Shown one piece after another: positions 53,901-64,000 of a DNA stretch of 64,000 bases (within the stretch, counting starts at the first letter, position 1; every line of letters begins with the position of its first letter). The notes beneath the pieces are model-generated. The model was not told where the DNA came from and did no database searches. It worked only from the letters and a program-made list of their open reading frames with translations. The stretch lies in the NCBI GenBank assembly GCA_006386115.1, contig VFIW01000024.1, positions 372,001 to 436,000 of the forward strand. The letters run 5' to 3'. The translations under genes and the position numbers were made by a program. Source of the stretch: Globisporangium splendens (Eukaryota > Oomycota > Peronosporomycetes > Pythiales > Pythiaceae).

Positions 53901-55344
53901 CTTCTAGGGCCATCTCGCGAATCTGCAGCCGACGATGCTGTAAAGAGCTCAATAGCGTTTGGCTCGTGCTCGCGACACTGAGGTACCCACCTTGGAAAAG
54001 GTGTAGCAATACGGTATATATCTGCGCTTCCATCGCTTCATCCCCGGCAAAATTCGCACCAATTTCCACGAGATGCGGCAGCATTTTCTTCATATACGAC
54101 CCAGCAACGGTCCAGTTCGTCTGTGATGTCTCGCTGCCATCTCCATCGCCTTGAACATCACTCAGCTTATAAAATAGCACGTGCGTGATCTGCAACGCAC
54201 GCTTCACGAGGCGCACGTCAGCGTCTTGCAGCAATCGCACAAGAATCTCGAAGAGCGCGTCCAGGTCGCGTGTGCATCCATACAAAGCCGTTGGATCAAC
54301 CTGTTTACTCGCCACAAAGAGTTTCTCAACTGCGACAGACCGCCGCTTCCAATCCGAATTCGAGTTGCTGGTAATTGACGAAGTCAATGGCGCGACAATC
54401 TCGCCACTCATAAAGCCAAAATGCAACTTTTGCGTTCCAGATGAGGATGATGGCCGCGGCGTTGAATTGGCCATGTTCGAGGTCTTCAATGAAGTTGAAG
54501 ACGAAGTTGACATCCTCGCGGGACTGGTGGACTCATTGGACGAACATGCGTCGAGAAACTCATCAATATGCTGCTGATGAGCTCGAAGGGTGCGACGGTC
54601 TTCGGCGCTGAGAAACGTCGTGATCTCGTCCACGACCGCTACATCGCCGCCGCAATACAAATGCACTTTGCCAAGCGCTTCTTCGGCGGCGACGACAACA
54701 TTCTCGTTCGGATCTTCGAGGATCGGCACCAAAGCCTGGAAAAGCGCGATGAAAAGCGATTTGTCCATGCGGTTCTTGCTCGCTTTACTGCTGCTTCGTG
54801 CCTTATTGCGTGAATGGACATAGTACCTCTCGTCCAGTAGCCGCATGATCGCGAGCACGCAGGCTTCGCGCACCGAAGCGTGGGCGTGCGCGAGCCCCAT
54901 GTTGATCAGCAGCTCCACGACGGCCTTCAGGTCGTTCGACACGATGACGTACTTGCGAAACACCTGATACGTTTCCTCATGCAACGTCACAGGCTGATAT
55001 GAGTGGCCGTCAGTATCGCCATCAGCCTCCTCGCCACTATTGCGCTCCTCACAAGGCAAATTGACGGTCAAATGCGACAAGATTGACGCTAGAATCTGCT
55101 CGACGTCGTCACCCAAGATGCCCATGATACCGCTCACGAGCCGCAGCGCCTCGAGCGCAGTATGCGGCGCATTGTCGACAAGTCGGCGGCGCAGACAATG
55201 CAGGAACCGTCGCGGGTTGCGCACGGGGAAGTGCGAGCGCTCGACCGCCGCGATCTTGCGCAACTTCTGGAGTGTCTCGTAGCGCACATGCGCGTCGTCG
55301 TCTTCTAATTGGTACACTAGCGTGTCCACGACGCTCGCTTCCAT
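50924..55344 (-). CDS. TOG-array protein (TOGARAM/crescerin-like) with one in-frame TGA
   Basis: Frame 55344-52768 encodes 858 residues and ends in TGA at 52770-52768. The same frame then stays open down to 51200 and, after an 83-bp intron, finishes at 51116-50924. Ignoring the TGA, the product is about 1,446 aa. The N-terminal half has HEAT/TOG helices (VYQLEDDDAHVRYETLQKLR; REMALEVWILLLLVAQREG) and a Ser-rich linker. The C-terminal half has TOG repeats (LRSDGWEMNFNVLNIVRR; NLRSTVSKNSLLALNSMCST; SSNWKDRYDALTDTTS). This TOG-TOG-linker-TOG-TOG order is that of crescerins, which regulate microtubules in cilia. At the stop, SLATRK-TGA-LEAKAKQEL repeats an upstream SLATRKRLEAKQRRLEK, so TGA stands where an Arg codon is expected. 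Sequence error, recent nonsense mutation, readthrough, or two separate genes (second ATG at 52665) are possible. Confidence 0.78.
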
Positions 55345-55936
55345 AGAGAGGCAGGCAGGGCCAACACTTCAACTGACTTTGGGAATCGCAGTCAGGAGCG
55401 AGTTACATGGCATAGCCATAGAAGTGCTTGAGAAATGCGACGACCTCTTTATTTGCTGATGCAACGAAAATAACTGCGACAGAAACGAACACAGCGAGTA
55501 GTTAGTTGGCTTAAATATGCAACAACATGGCTGAGAAAGCGCAATATCCAAATATATAGAAGCTGATTACGACACCAGTCCGCATCCGAAGAGACTTGAT
55601 TTCTGGTTTCACGAGAATCTGCATGTAGACCGAAACGTTAAAGCCAAATTGAGGCCGATCATGCGTACTGATGGAAAGAAGGAGGGATGATTGCGCGAAG
55701 ATCACATGTCACCACTTGGGACTGCATGATCATCGTCGTATGGACAGACGCACGGGTTCGTCGTCAGATTGAGCGCGTAACGCGTCAGACGTATAGAAAG
55801 CCACCTTCACGTTGACGCAATGCGTCGAAGTCCGTAAGCATACACCTCCAGACGTCGCTCGTAACTTGCAGTTAGTGAACTCTCCAGCGTCCTTTTCGAT
55901 GGCTGCGCGCAATTCTGCCTTGTCTTGCTTTGTTGG
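55345..55936. other. Intergenic region between TOG and coiled-coil genes
   Basis: About 590 bp between two minus-strand genes, mainly AT-rich with short chance frames. It presumably contains the TOG-gene promoter. No motif beyond that is seen. Confidence 0.45.
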
Positions 55937-56431
55937 TTAGAAATACGAGGACTCTTGTGCGAGGAAATCATCGAGGTCATCGAGATCCTGGTCCTCGTGG
56001 GTCTGGATCGAGTGCGCTTGCTTGAGTCGCGCTTCCTCAATCTGTGTGCGACGCTCCTTCTCGGCGCGCTGCCGTTCTTCCTCAAGCGCTTGCCTCCTGA
56101 GCCGCTCCTGCTCTTGCAAATGCTGGATACGGTCCATGCGGCTATGCTTCGACGCATTCTTTGTCTCTTGCGCTTTCTCACGACGCTCCAGGAGCTCCAG
56201 TCGCTTCTGCTCGTCCAGCAAGCGCTCGATTTCCAGCTGCGCGTCGCTCTTCAGCCGCTGGACTTGCGTGAGCTCCTGCTCCAGCAGCTCCAGCATGTGG
56301 CGGTCGTAGAGGTCCTGCATGGTGTCTTCGTCGTGTCCATTTACCAGTGCATTAGCATCCTCTTGCGACGTAGACGCGATGGAGACAGCAGCGTCGTCCA
56401 CATTTGTTGCCTGACGCTTCCTTGGTGGCAT
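55937..56431 (-). CDS. Small coiled-coil protein, unknown function
   Basis: A single-exon gene of 164 aa, acidic at both ends. After a short basic start (MPPRKRQATN) and a disordered stretch, residues about 40-135 form one long charged helix or coiled coil (LELLEQELTQVQRLKSDAQL, LDEQKRLELLERREKAQET, RRQALEEERQRAEKERR). It ends in the acidic DLDDLDDFLAQESSYF. It is transcribed divergently from the WW/FF factor gene, with 205 bp between starts. No family is recognised; coiled coils of this composition match many unrelated proteins, so similarity searches would be misleading. The frame is long, begins with ATG in good context and has even coding character, so it is probably real. Confidence 0.65.
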   Translation of the reverse strand: MPPRKRQATNVDDAAVSIASTSQEDANALVNGHDEDTMQDLYDRHMLELLEQELTQVQRLKSDAQLEIERLLDEQKRLELLERREKAQETKNASKHSRMDRIQHLQEQERLRRQALEEERQRAEKERRTQIEEARLKQAHSIQTHEDQDLDDLDDFLAQESSYF

Positions 56432-56636
56432 CTCTTCTTGTCAATTGCTGCCACCACCATCTTCCATCCACCTTGTTTTGTAACATCGCTTTCAACGAAC
56501 TGTAGAAACCATTCTTTACTACCGGTTATTGACACAAATTTCTGATAATAGTCTATGTTCACTAAACAAATGAAGATTTACCTCCCCTTTTGGAACTTTA
56601 TGTCTCCATCCAAAATGCCTTGCCCACAGAACGAAA

Positions 56637-58534
56637 ATGGCAGCTGCAATGACCGCGAATGGCGATGGCAGCGCTGCGGATGAGAAGCTCTTCCGCCTGA
56701 ACGCGCTGCACACGCTGGGAGAGTGGACGGTGCACGACGACGATCAGGGTCACTTGTTCTACTACAATCTGTCCACGCACGAGGCGCAATGGACGCCGCC
56801 ACCCGAGTTCACGAGTCTCGAGGGCGAGCTCATGATGAAGCTGATGTTGCAGCACGCCGTCGCGCGATCCGGATTCTGGAGCGCGCACGATGCAGGGAAC
56901 GGCACGCTCTACTACTTCAACGAGCGAACGCGAGCGTCCGTGTGGGAGCGTCCGGAGGAGTGGGGAGTCGTCCCACCGCCACCACCACCACAAGAGGAAG
57001 AAGCAGAACAGGAGGAAGCAAAGCCTACCAAACCAGGAGGAACAGCAGATCATAAAGAAGATGAAGAAGCTGCTGAGGAACGGCCGAAAAAGGACAAAAA
57101 ATCCAAGAAATCCAGGAAGAAGAAAAGCAAAAGCGCTGAGGTGGACGACGAGGAGCCTACGGATGGTGACGAGAAGATCGAAGCACAAGAGGCAGAGGAA
57201 GAACCACAAGAGCGGCCACTCAGTGAGGAAGAACGCGAAGCCGCTAAGCGAAAGGAGGAAGAAGAACGCAAGCGCATCGAGTCGTTCCGCCAGATGCTGC
57301 GCGACAAGAAGATCATGCCGTTTACGAAATGGTCGGTCGCGATGCCACGCATCCTCTCGGACCCTCGCTTTATGGCCGTGCCAACGTACGTCTTCATTTT
57401 TCGTATGCTTGGTTTACTCATGTGTCTGTTGCTATATATCGCCAGGAAGCTCACAAGTGTGTTGAATATGTTGCTATTATGCAGAATGGACGAGCGTCGA
57501 GCGATCTTTGAGCACTTTGTGCAGCATCGTCGGGATGATTTGAAAGCGGAAAAGAAAGCGAAGCTTGCAGACGCCAAAAAAGTGTTCACGGGGTTGCTGC
57601 GAGAGCTCTTTGCGAAGCAGATCGAAGAGAGTTCGTGGGATGCCAAAACGAGTCTCCCTGTGTTTCTCGCGACGTTGGAGGACGCCGTCGATGCTGCGCG
57701 ATACAAGCAGCTTCAGGACGATGCCTTGGCGCTCTTGCCGACGACAGTGCAAGAAAAAGTGTACGAGAAAACGGTACGCGACGTGACGGTATTTGGACTT
57801 CTGTTTCTAGCATGATGGTCTAACATTCAAACACGTGAATGCTTTGGTGGATATATCGATCGCAGCTCTCGGAGTTTAAAAAGAAAGCCGACAAGATCGA
57901 AGCTGAAGAGTATGCATTGAGCACATTCCTCGAGAAAAAGATGTCAAGCAGCAAGCAGGATGCTGTTGCATGGGAGAGTGACGAAGCGCAGCAGCTCCTC
58001 GCGTCGTTTTACGAGAGCAAGGAGGGTGATGACAAAGCACCGCTTCTTTCCAGCGAAAGGCAACGGAATGTGTTCTGTCGTGTGCAAAATGCTCTGCATC
58101 CACCGGTGGACGCATCACTTGCCAAGTACGGCGGCGGTCATAGTGGTGGTCGTGTGGATCACAAAGAAGTAGTGTCGTCGTCTTCGCGTACTGATACGAC
58201 TAGCGCACGTCCTGATCATCATCGTCCTGCGCGATCGCGTTCCCAGAACCGTCCGCACTCACGGTCTCGCGGTCGAACGAGAGAAAGAGGTGACTCAAGG
58301 GAACGTGGCAGTCGCAGTCGCCATAGCCAGCGCTCCACATTGCGGCGCTCACGTTCTTCTTCGTCATCGTCTAGTCGATCGCGCTCTCGCTCCCGTGGTA
58401 GATATGGCCACAGCAGCAGCAGTCGACGCACTTCTAGTCGATCTCACCATCGCCACGAGAGACGCCATCACGAAGAGAGACGCCATCGTCGCTCTGCGTC
58501 TCGGTCGTCGTCCTCCCCATCGAACAGGAGATAA
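56637..58534 (+). CDS. WW-FF-RS protein, TCERG1/PRPF40-like
   Basis: Exons 56637-57385, 57485-57773 and 57866-58534 join in frame to 568 aa. Two WW domains open the protein (about 29-60: GEWTVHDDDQGHLFYYN; about 82-112: GFWSAHDAGNGTLYYFN), each ending W-x-x-P. Next come a proline run and a Lys/Glu-rich segment (120-210). Two or three FF domains follow (about 218-400: FRQMLRDKKIMPFTKWSVAM, then PRILSDPRFMAVPTMDERRA, LADAKKVFTGLLRELF). The C-terminal 110 residues are an Arg/Ser domain. The FF pattern with WSVAMPRILSDPRF is closest to TCERG1/CA150, which couples transcription elongation to splicing; the two N-terminal WW domains also fit PRPF40 of the U1 snRNP. Either way it should be nuclear, binding proline-rich and phosphorylated RNA polymerase II or splicing partners. 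Confidence 0.85.
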
Positions 58535-60047
58535 AGAGTCTCGTTCTCGTCAAGTCATCGGACTGTTAGAGAGCGCAACTTGAAGCAGTGAATATGGGAA
58601 ATGCGAGTCGTAGTGGCATCGACACTTCAGCAGCATGCTGCTTTTTGTTTACAAGGTTCGGCAACGGCTAATTCGACAGAGACAGTGTAAGAACACAGCC
58701 TGAATGCCCACTGACGCTGCTATTTGCATATTCGTTCCCATGCAGGGCGGAATGGGTTCAGCGCGGACTTCTGACTCGAGGCGTCCATATGATTTGCGCT
58801 GAGCCAGACGCAATGAACAACAAGTGCGGTAGTTACGTGCACACACGCGAATGTTGCAAACAGCGGTATGTAGCACATGGAACGAAAGTGTTTTGTTATC
58901 AAACACGCATTACGGAAGCACAAGCACATGTGTGGCAGCCAACCCCCATTACGCACAAGCCAACTGAGCAACATACTGTAGAGCATTCTAACCCAGTGTT
59001 TTGTATCCAGATGCCCACATCTTCACACTGTAAATGCGCGCAATTGCTTCTTTGAGAATCGATGGAAGAGAGGTAATCACAGGGAGGAAGACAGTTTGCC
59101 TGCGCGTTTAACTCGCGGGTCCAAATAGTGGTGATCATGCTGGCAGCATACACAAAGGGCTTGAGCGACGTATTGACTCGCCCAGGTTCATGATTTTTGC
59201 CATTGAATCTCCGCAAGCGCCAGCATAAACAGCATGCGAGTGTATCCTACGCGCCTGCCTGCAGGATGTGCGCAGTCTGTAGAAATCAGGTGGCGGCTTT
59301 GTTTCTTTTTCTCGCGTCGTTCTTCTCTGTGCTTTTTTGCTGGTGTGCTGGCGTGCCTAGGAAGAGATTCAAGTTGCTTTCCTATTGGGTGATAATGTTC
59401 AACCACTCTGATGATCTTGCTCTTGATTGGCGTAAAATCGCGCACGCGAAGGCATCTTATCCACACAGAGTGTGGGGAACCAGACGCCGCGCAGAAACGG
59501 GGCACTCGGCGCCTCCTTTTTTCCCCCTCGCTCGCAATCGGAAAGCTCCCACGTGCGCCGCACTCACTCTCCGACCCGCCCTTCGTTCAAAGCCTCGCCG
59601 CCGGCCAGCAGCACGCGTAAGCGGCCTTCTCCCCCTGTTGGCTTCCCCTTTTGTCGCACAAGGCGCACGCGCGAGTGGTCGGTGAAGTGCGCGGAACATT
59701 CTCCCGTCCGCGATCGCTTGCCGCGCAAGCGCCACCAACAAACAAACCAAACGCGACAACAGCGAACACAAAGAAATAAATCATTTTTGCTGGGATCGGC
59801 ACGCGGGCTTTGACAGTCGACAAGTGTGGTCTTTGCGGAGAAAAATATACACGCACGACGACAAGGAGGCGCAAGTGAACAAGCGCCATTGTATCCAGAT
59901 ACGCCCAGGAGCTCATTTCCAGTTACGTATTTACAGGGAAACAACCACAGGTGCGAGGGTATGTCTTCTAGTAAATGAGGACTTTCTATTATACTGAGTT
60001 CTTTGTATCTGTGTGTATGCAGATAGATAGAGAAGCAATAGCACACG
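58535..60047. other. Gene-poor interval upstream of the MAP kinase
   Basis: About 1.5 kb with no supported gene. Short frames around 59200-59950 overlap on both strands and have no recognisable family motif. The right end presumably contains the MAP kinase promoter and 5' UTR. Confidence 0.45.
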
Positions 60048-62086
60048 ATGGAGAATCCCGAGACTGCCGTGACGCCCAAGGACGTGGCGCCGCCACCGCA
60101 GCAGCAGGAGGTGCCGGCAGCCTCCAACAACCGCAAGCGCAAGATGCCGCCAGCGGGACCCAGCGCCACCGGCCTCTCTCGCGGCAACAAGTTTGTGCGA
60201 CCCAACCCGAATGCCGCAGGAGCCACCGTCGTCCCACAACAAGGCAGCATCCACACGTCCGACTCATTCATTGATCACCAGCGCGCGATGTTCCACGCCG
60301 ACACGGCGCCGACGCCGCACGGCCCTGTCGCAAACATGCCGCCCACGCCTGCGTTCGGGAACCGCCGCAGCGGCTCGTTCGGCCAGACCCCTGACGGGTT
60401 CGACAGCACACCCACGGACGACGGCTTTCCCTCGAACTCGTCCATGGGCGGCTTCCACTCGAACGAAGCGGCTTCGACGGACGGCGGCTTTGAGAATGAC
60501 GCGGCGGCTGCAGCAGGCGGCAAAACGCACACGACCACCCCGTCGCCGCTGCCGCGCGCCGCACCACTGAACCTGCGGAACTTTGCCAACTGGAACGTCT
60601 CGAGCCGCTACTCACTCGTGCGGCTGCTGGGCAAAGGATCCTACGGACAGGTATGTAATTTTCTTGTGTGTATATGATGATGTCCATATTGTACACAAGC
60701 CAAACTAACATTGTTTATTTCTGCATTCAAACTAGGTCGCTGAAGCTTTCGATACCGTGAGTCAGAAGAAAGTCGCCATCAAGAAGATCAACAACGTGTT
60801 TGACCAGGAGATCGACTGCAAGCGCCTCTACCGTGAAATTTACATTCTGCGCCGTCTTGCGTACGTTCAAACAGCAATTTTTCATATGTTGTCGCTGTCA
60901 AAATGATCGTGACAGCTCATTTTGTGTTCTCTCTGCATATGCCAATAGCCACCCACAGGTGATCACGCTGCTGGACGTGATCCCGCCAGAGAACTACGAG
61001 AGCTTTTCGGACCTGTACCTCGTGTTTGAGTTCGTGGACACGGATCTGCACAAACTGATCATGAGTCCGCAGTACCTGACGATCCGCCACATCCAAGTGT
61101 TTCTCTACCAGTTGCTCTGCGGTCTCAAGTACATCCACTCGGCCAACGTCATCCATCGCGACATGAAGCCCGCCAACATCCTGCTGAACGAGGACTGTAC
61201 GCTCATGATTTGCGACTTTGGTCTCTCGCGCGTGATGGAGAGTGATCTGTCGATGGAGGAACTCGCCAAGCATTTGTACTCGCCCAAGGACGCCAAGTCG
61301 CCAACAACGCCCTCGGACGCAACGTCTCCCGGATCCGCATCGTCGACGCCTTCGTCGTCCTCGGCGAACGGAGATGCGCCGAAATTCCGCCGTCAGCTGA
61401 CGAAACACGTCGTCACGCGGTGGTACCGCGCGCCTGAGCTCATCTTGCTCCAGGATTATAGTTTTGCAGTCGACATGTGGAGCGTCGGGTGTATTTTCGC
61501 CGAGTTACTGAGCATGCAAGTTGAGAGCTGTCCGCGGTACCAGGAGCGCGTGCCGCTGTTTCCGGGCCGGTCGTGTTTCCCATTGAGCGCTGATCGACCC
61601 ACGACGTACTCGGACAAATTGGACCAACTGAACGTGATCTTTGGCGTGATCGGGACGCCAAATGAAGAGGATATCGGTGCGCTAGGCGAAGTGAAGCAGT
61701 ATTTGCGCAAGTTGCCGAAGAAGGAGGCACGCGATTTCCGAGAAATGTACCCAGGCGCGCCTGCAGATTCGTTGGATCTGCTCAAGCAGATGCTGTCGTT
61801 CAACCCGGAGTGCCGGATCTCGGTCGACAAGGCTTTGGCGCATCCGTTCCTGCAAGCCGTGCGACGAACGCAGTCGGAGATCGTGGAGCCCAACCCATTT
61901 AGCATGGAGTTTGAAAACGTGCCGTTAGATAAAGAGACTCTCAAAGGTGCGTTGTGTGCATGGCGTCATGATGCTGGAAACTGGCTTTGATTTATATGCT
62001 CACCTGTCTGTTTTGTTTTATTTGTATGCACAGCCCGCATCTTTGACGAGATTAAAATGTTTGCGGAGCGAAACAACAGCAGATGA
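60048..62086 (+). CDS. Atypical MAP kinase with long N-terminal extension
   Basis: Exons 60048-60650, 60736-60860, 60949-61946 and 62034-62086 join in frame to 592 aa. The first 185 residues are disordered and Ser/Pro/Ala-rich. The kinase domain begins RYSLVRLLGKGSYGQVAEAF, with VAIKKINN, DLYLVFEFVDTDLHKLI, catalytic VIHRDMKPANILL, metal-binding ICDFGLSRV, then VVTRWYRAPELILL and YSFAVDMWSVGCIFAELL. It is a MAP kinase by the CMGC insert and the DVIPP and DTDLHKLI blocks. The activation loop is unusual: about 50 extra Ser/Pro-rich residues lie between DFG and the P+1 loop, and the TxY site immediately before VVTRWYRAPE reads LTKH, so the regulatory tyrosine is replaced by histidine. Phosphorylation by a standard dual-specificity MAPKK is therefore doubtful. 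The short last exon completes the C-terminal helix. Confidence 0.88.
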
Positions 62087-62552
62087 GTTGACGAATTGTA
62101 CAATGAGCGCATGGATGGAGCAAACACACTTGGTGAGGGAGTTTGGGCGAACAGCAAACACAACGTGAAGCACAACAGAGCACAAGATGCGAGAAGAAAG
62201 ATGAAAATGACACAAAACACAAATAACAAAATGGAGAGAAAAGAAAACTGCTTTCCAGTAATTGAACAAGACAAAAACAAAACAAAAAAGCAAAAAGCAA
62301 CGAACGCTGGAGAGGAGAGAGAGAAATTTGGACGTTGCGCTGTCTCGATCGGGAGAGGCAAGTGACAACGACAACAACTCAAGAAAGGCTGCCACGTTGT
62401 TCGTAAATGTGATTTTAGGCAGTGCGTAGTAAGAAGATGACGGATATAATACAGAGGGCGACATGTTTTGTTTGAGACTTTGTGCCTTGATTGTGCGTGC
62501 ATGTAAAGCTCATGATGAGTATTTATGTTGTCTTTTGGTTTTCCTTTTGCGT
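62087..62552. other. Convergent 3' intergenic region
   Basis: About 465 bp between the MAP kinase and NAD kinase stop codons. It is A-rich on the plus strand (AAAACAAAAC-type runs at 62215-62300), as expected for overlapping 3' UTRs. No other feature is seen. Confidence 0.45.
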
Positions 62553-64000
62553 CTATGTGGAGGAGGACGAGCCTGACAGTGACGAGAAATCCACCGTGCG
62601 CAGCACGTACTTTGGCTCGTCGACGATCTTCATCACGGCCTGGACGCCGTAGTCCAAGGGCACCGAGTAGATCCCGTCTAAGTTCACCTTCATATCCCAC
62701 CCGAGCGACCGCATCGACACGCGGCGCACTTTCCCCCTGTGAGCATGAAAGGCAAAATACGTGAGCCTCTATTGACCTCGCATATAGCACACAAAAAAAC
62801 AAACGCTTACCGTCGGAAGCGAATGTCGCCGAACGTGGCGTTAATGATCGGCTCTCGACACACAAAGCCCATGTCTAACGAGTCTTCTGGGAAAATGTTC
62901 TCCTTGTTGAACCTGTACAGCATGCATGGTACAGTGAAAGTCATGTTAGTGTCAGATATCTGCAACCAATTCATTTATAAACGTACGCTTCAGTCAGCTC
63001 CGTGACCGTCTCGTTCGTGTGCGTGTGGTTCATGGCTTCCAGTACTTTGGCCACTTGCTCTCTATAAATCTGAGACTGTAGATGGCAACAACAACAATCA
63101 AGTAAATCAGCATTGCTTCATCATGATAATCCTTGATACTCAAAAGACTGCAACACGTACCGCACTGTAATGCCATGCGCTGGACCCTGTCCCCGTGCAG
63201 ACAATGATACCGCTGCTGCGCTGCGATTCGCGCTGGTGCTGGTCAATGCCGATGTTGTAGTGCGACGGGCGTGACGCGTCGCTCTCGGCGATAAACACTT
63301 CGTTGAGCGCGTATCGCGGCAGCTCGTACCAGTACCCGTCTTGGTTGACCATGCCGACGCGGATGCGGTTGCGCAGCCGCCACTGGAAATTGCCCTCCAA
63401 AAGGCGATCCAACGCATAACCGAAGCGATTGCACACATTGTCGACCTTGTAGCAGCACAGATTGCCCTCGCTGCGCGCCGGGTCCGTGTTGATCCCAGCG
63501 ACCGGAATCGGCGTGTTCACGAAACTCGCAGCCTTGAGAAACGTGCCGTCGCCGCCCGCCGAGAACACCATGTCCGAGCCCTCGATCGCTTCGTGCGTCA
63601 GCTGATTCGCTGGCACGACTTTGACCTCAATTCCTTTTTCTTTCAAGCTGAATCGGTGAATGCGCGAAATTCGATTAGGACAAAGTGAATTTGTGCACAG
63701 ACAGGTTAGTCAGTAAGATGCTAAATACCTGGTCGTGATGTCTTCCACGGCTGCGATATGGTGGTCGTGACTCGCCTTCAATCGGTCGTACACAAACCCT
63801 CGCATTGACATTTGCTTTCGCAGCGCCTCCCTATACAAATCACACGGGTAAGCACGCTAAAACAACAAACAAACGCCATAACTTCTACCTACCCGGTGTT
63901 GCCGTGGAGCTCGCATTCGTGCTGGAAGCGCGAGGTTTTGTTCACAACGACCACCTTTCGCAAATTCAGCAGTGGCTTCGCTGGCAGCAGTGCAGGCGGG
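62553..64000 (-). CDS. NAD kinase, mitochondrial NADK2-like (5' end outside window)
   Basis: Six exons are visible: 64000-63893 (continuing upstream), 63830-63729, 63647-63161, 63075-62987, 62912-62811 and 62736-62553. All joins keep frame, giving about 357 residues. The start lies beyond the window. Features of NAD kinase: RKVVVVNKTSRFQHE near the visible start, the nucleotide-binding GGDGT motif within DMVFSAGGDGTFLKAASF, GINTDPARSEGNL, and the downstream GTGSSAWHYSA loop. The form GINTDPxRSEG and the absence of the extended cytosolic N-domain match animal NADK2/C5orf33 and related plant and protist enzymes rather than the bacterial type. It should phosphorylate NAD to NADP, probably in mitochondria, but the targeting region is not visible. 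The C-terminus ends in a Ser-rich tail (SSLSGSSSST). Confidence 0.9.

Noticed and set aside
52022..54154. Several plus-strand frames of 100-200 codons opposite the TOG gene
   Set aside because: Shadows of the minus-strand TOG coding sequence; no family motifs.

Overview
The window looks like nuclear DNA of an oomycete (stramenopile). Genes are short and closely packed on both strands. Most carry zero to five small GT-AG introns (about 49-120 bp), often with GTACGT/GTAAGT-like donors. Several products have fusions known from or typical of oomycetes, such as a GPCR joined to an inositol-phosphate 5-phosphatase. Genus cannot be fixed from this sequence. No rRNA, tRNA, CRISPR array, insertion sequence or viral gene was recognised. 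Exon boundaries were derived by hand from reading frame, splice signals and family conservation.

Layout. 1-4315 (-): polycystin-type channel with RyR repeats, 3' end outside the window. 4865-5550 (+): CBS-domain protein. 5551-7556: gene-poor. 7557-11126 (+): GPCR fused to inositol polyphosphate 5-phosphatase. 11430-14101 (-): M28-peptidase-like protein that has lost its zinc ligands and has broken frames. 15041-16543 (-): PI4K-like kinase. 18771-22210 (-): broken ZNFX1/NF-X1/AAA+ gene. 23373-24679 (+): cyclin. 25021-28473 (+): SNF2 ATPase. 28728-31169 (-): unknown protein with RFx[V/I] motifs. 33723-35454 (+): ankyrin protein, followed by a decayed copy of its own 3' end. 36252-37146 (-): ribosomal protein eS10. 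37616-38786 (+): mitochondrial carrier. 39334-40278 (+): unknown basic protein. 40522-43317 (-): Nup93. 45117-49433 (+): large RanBP2-ZnF/PDZ/PDZ/PH/C2/coiled-coil scaffold with WH2-like RG repeats. 49667-50662 (-): ECH1-like dienoyl-CoA isomerase. 50924-55344 (-): TOGARAM-like TOG-array protein interrupted by one in-frame TGA. 55937-56431 (-): small coiled-coil protein. 56637-58534 (+): WW/FF/RS splicing-transcription factor. 60048-62086 (+): atypical MAP kinase. 62553-64000 (-): NAD kinase, 5' end outside the window.

This is ordinary eukaryotic housekeeping and signalling synteny, not an operon. Phosphoinositide and calcium signalling recurs (polycystin-RyR channel, GPCR-5-phosphatase, PI4K, PH/C2 scaffold), but the proximity may be chance. 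The most interesting items are the multidomain fusions, the zinc-ligand-free M28 protein, the MAP kinase with a TKH motif where TxY is expected, the single TGA inside the TOG gene, and two decaying gene remnants.
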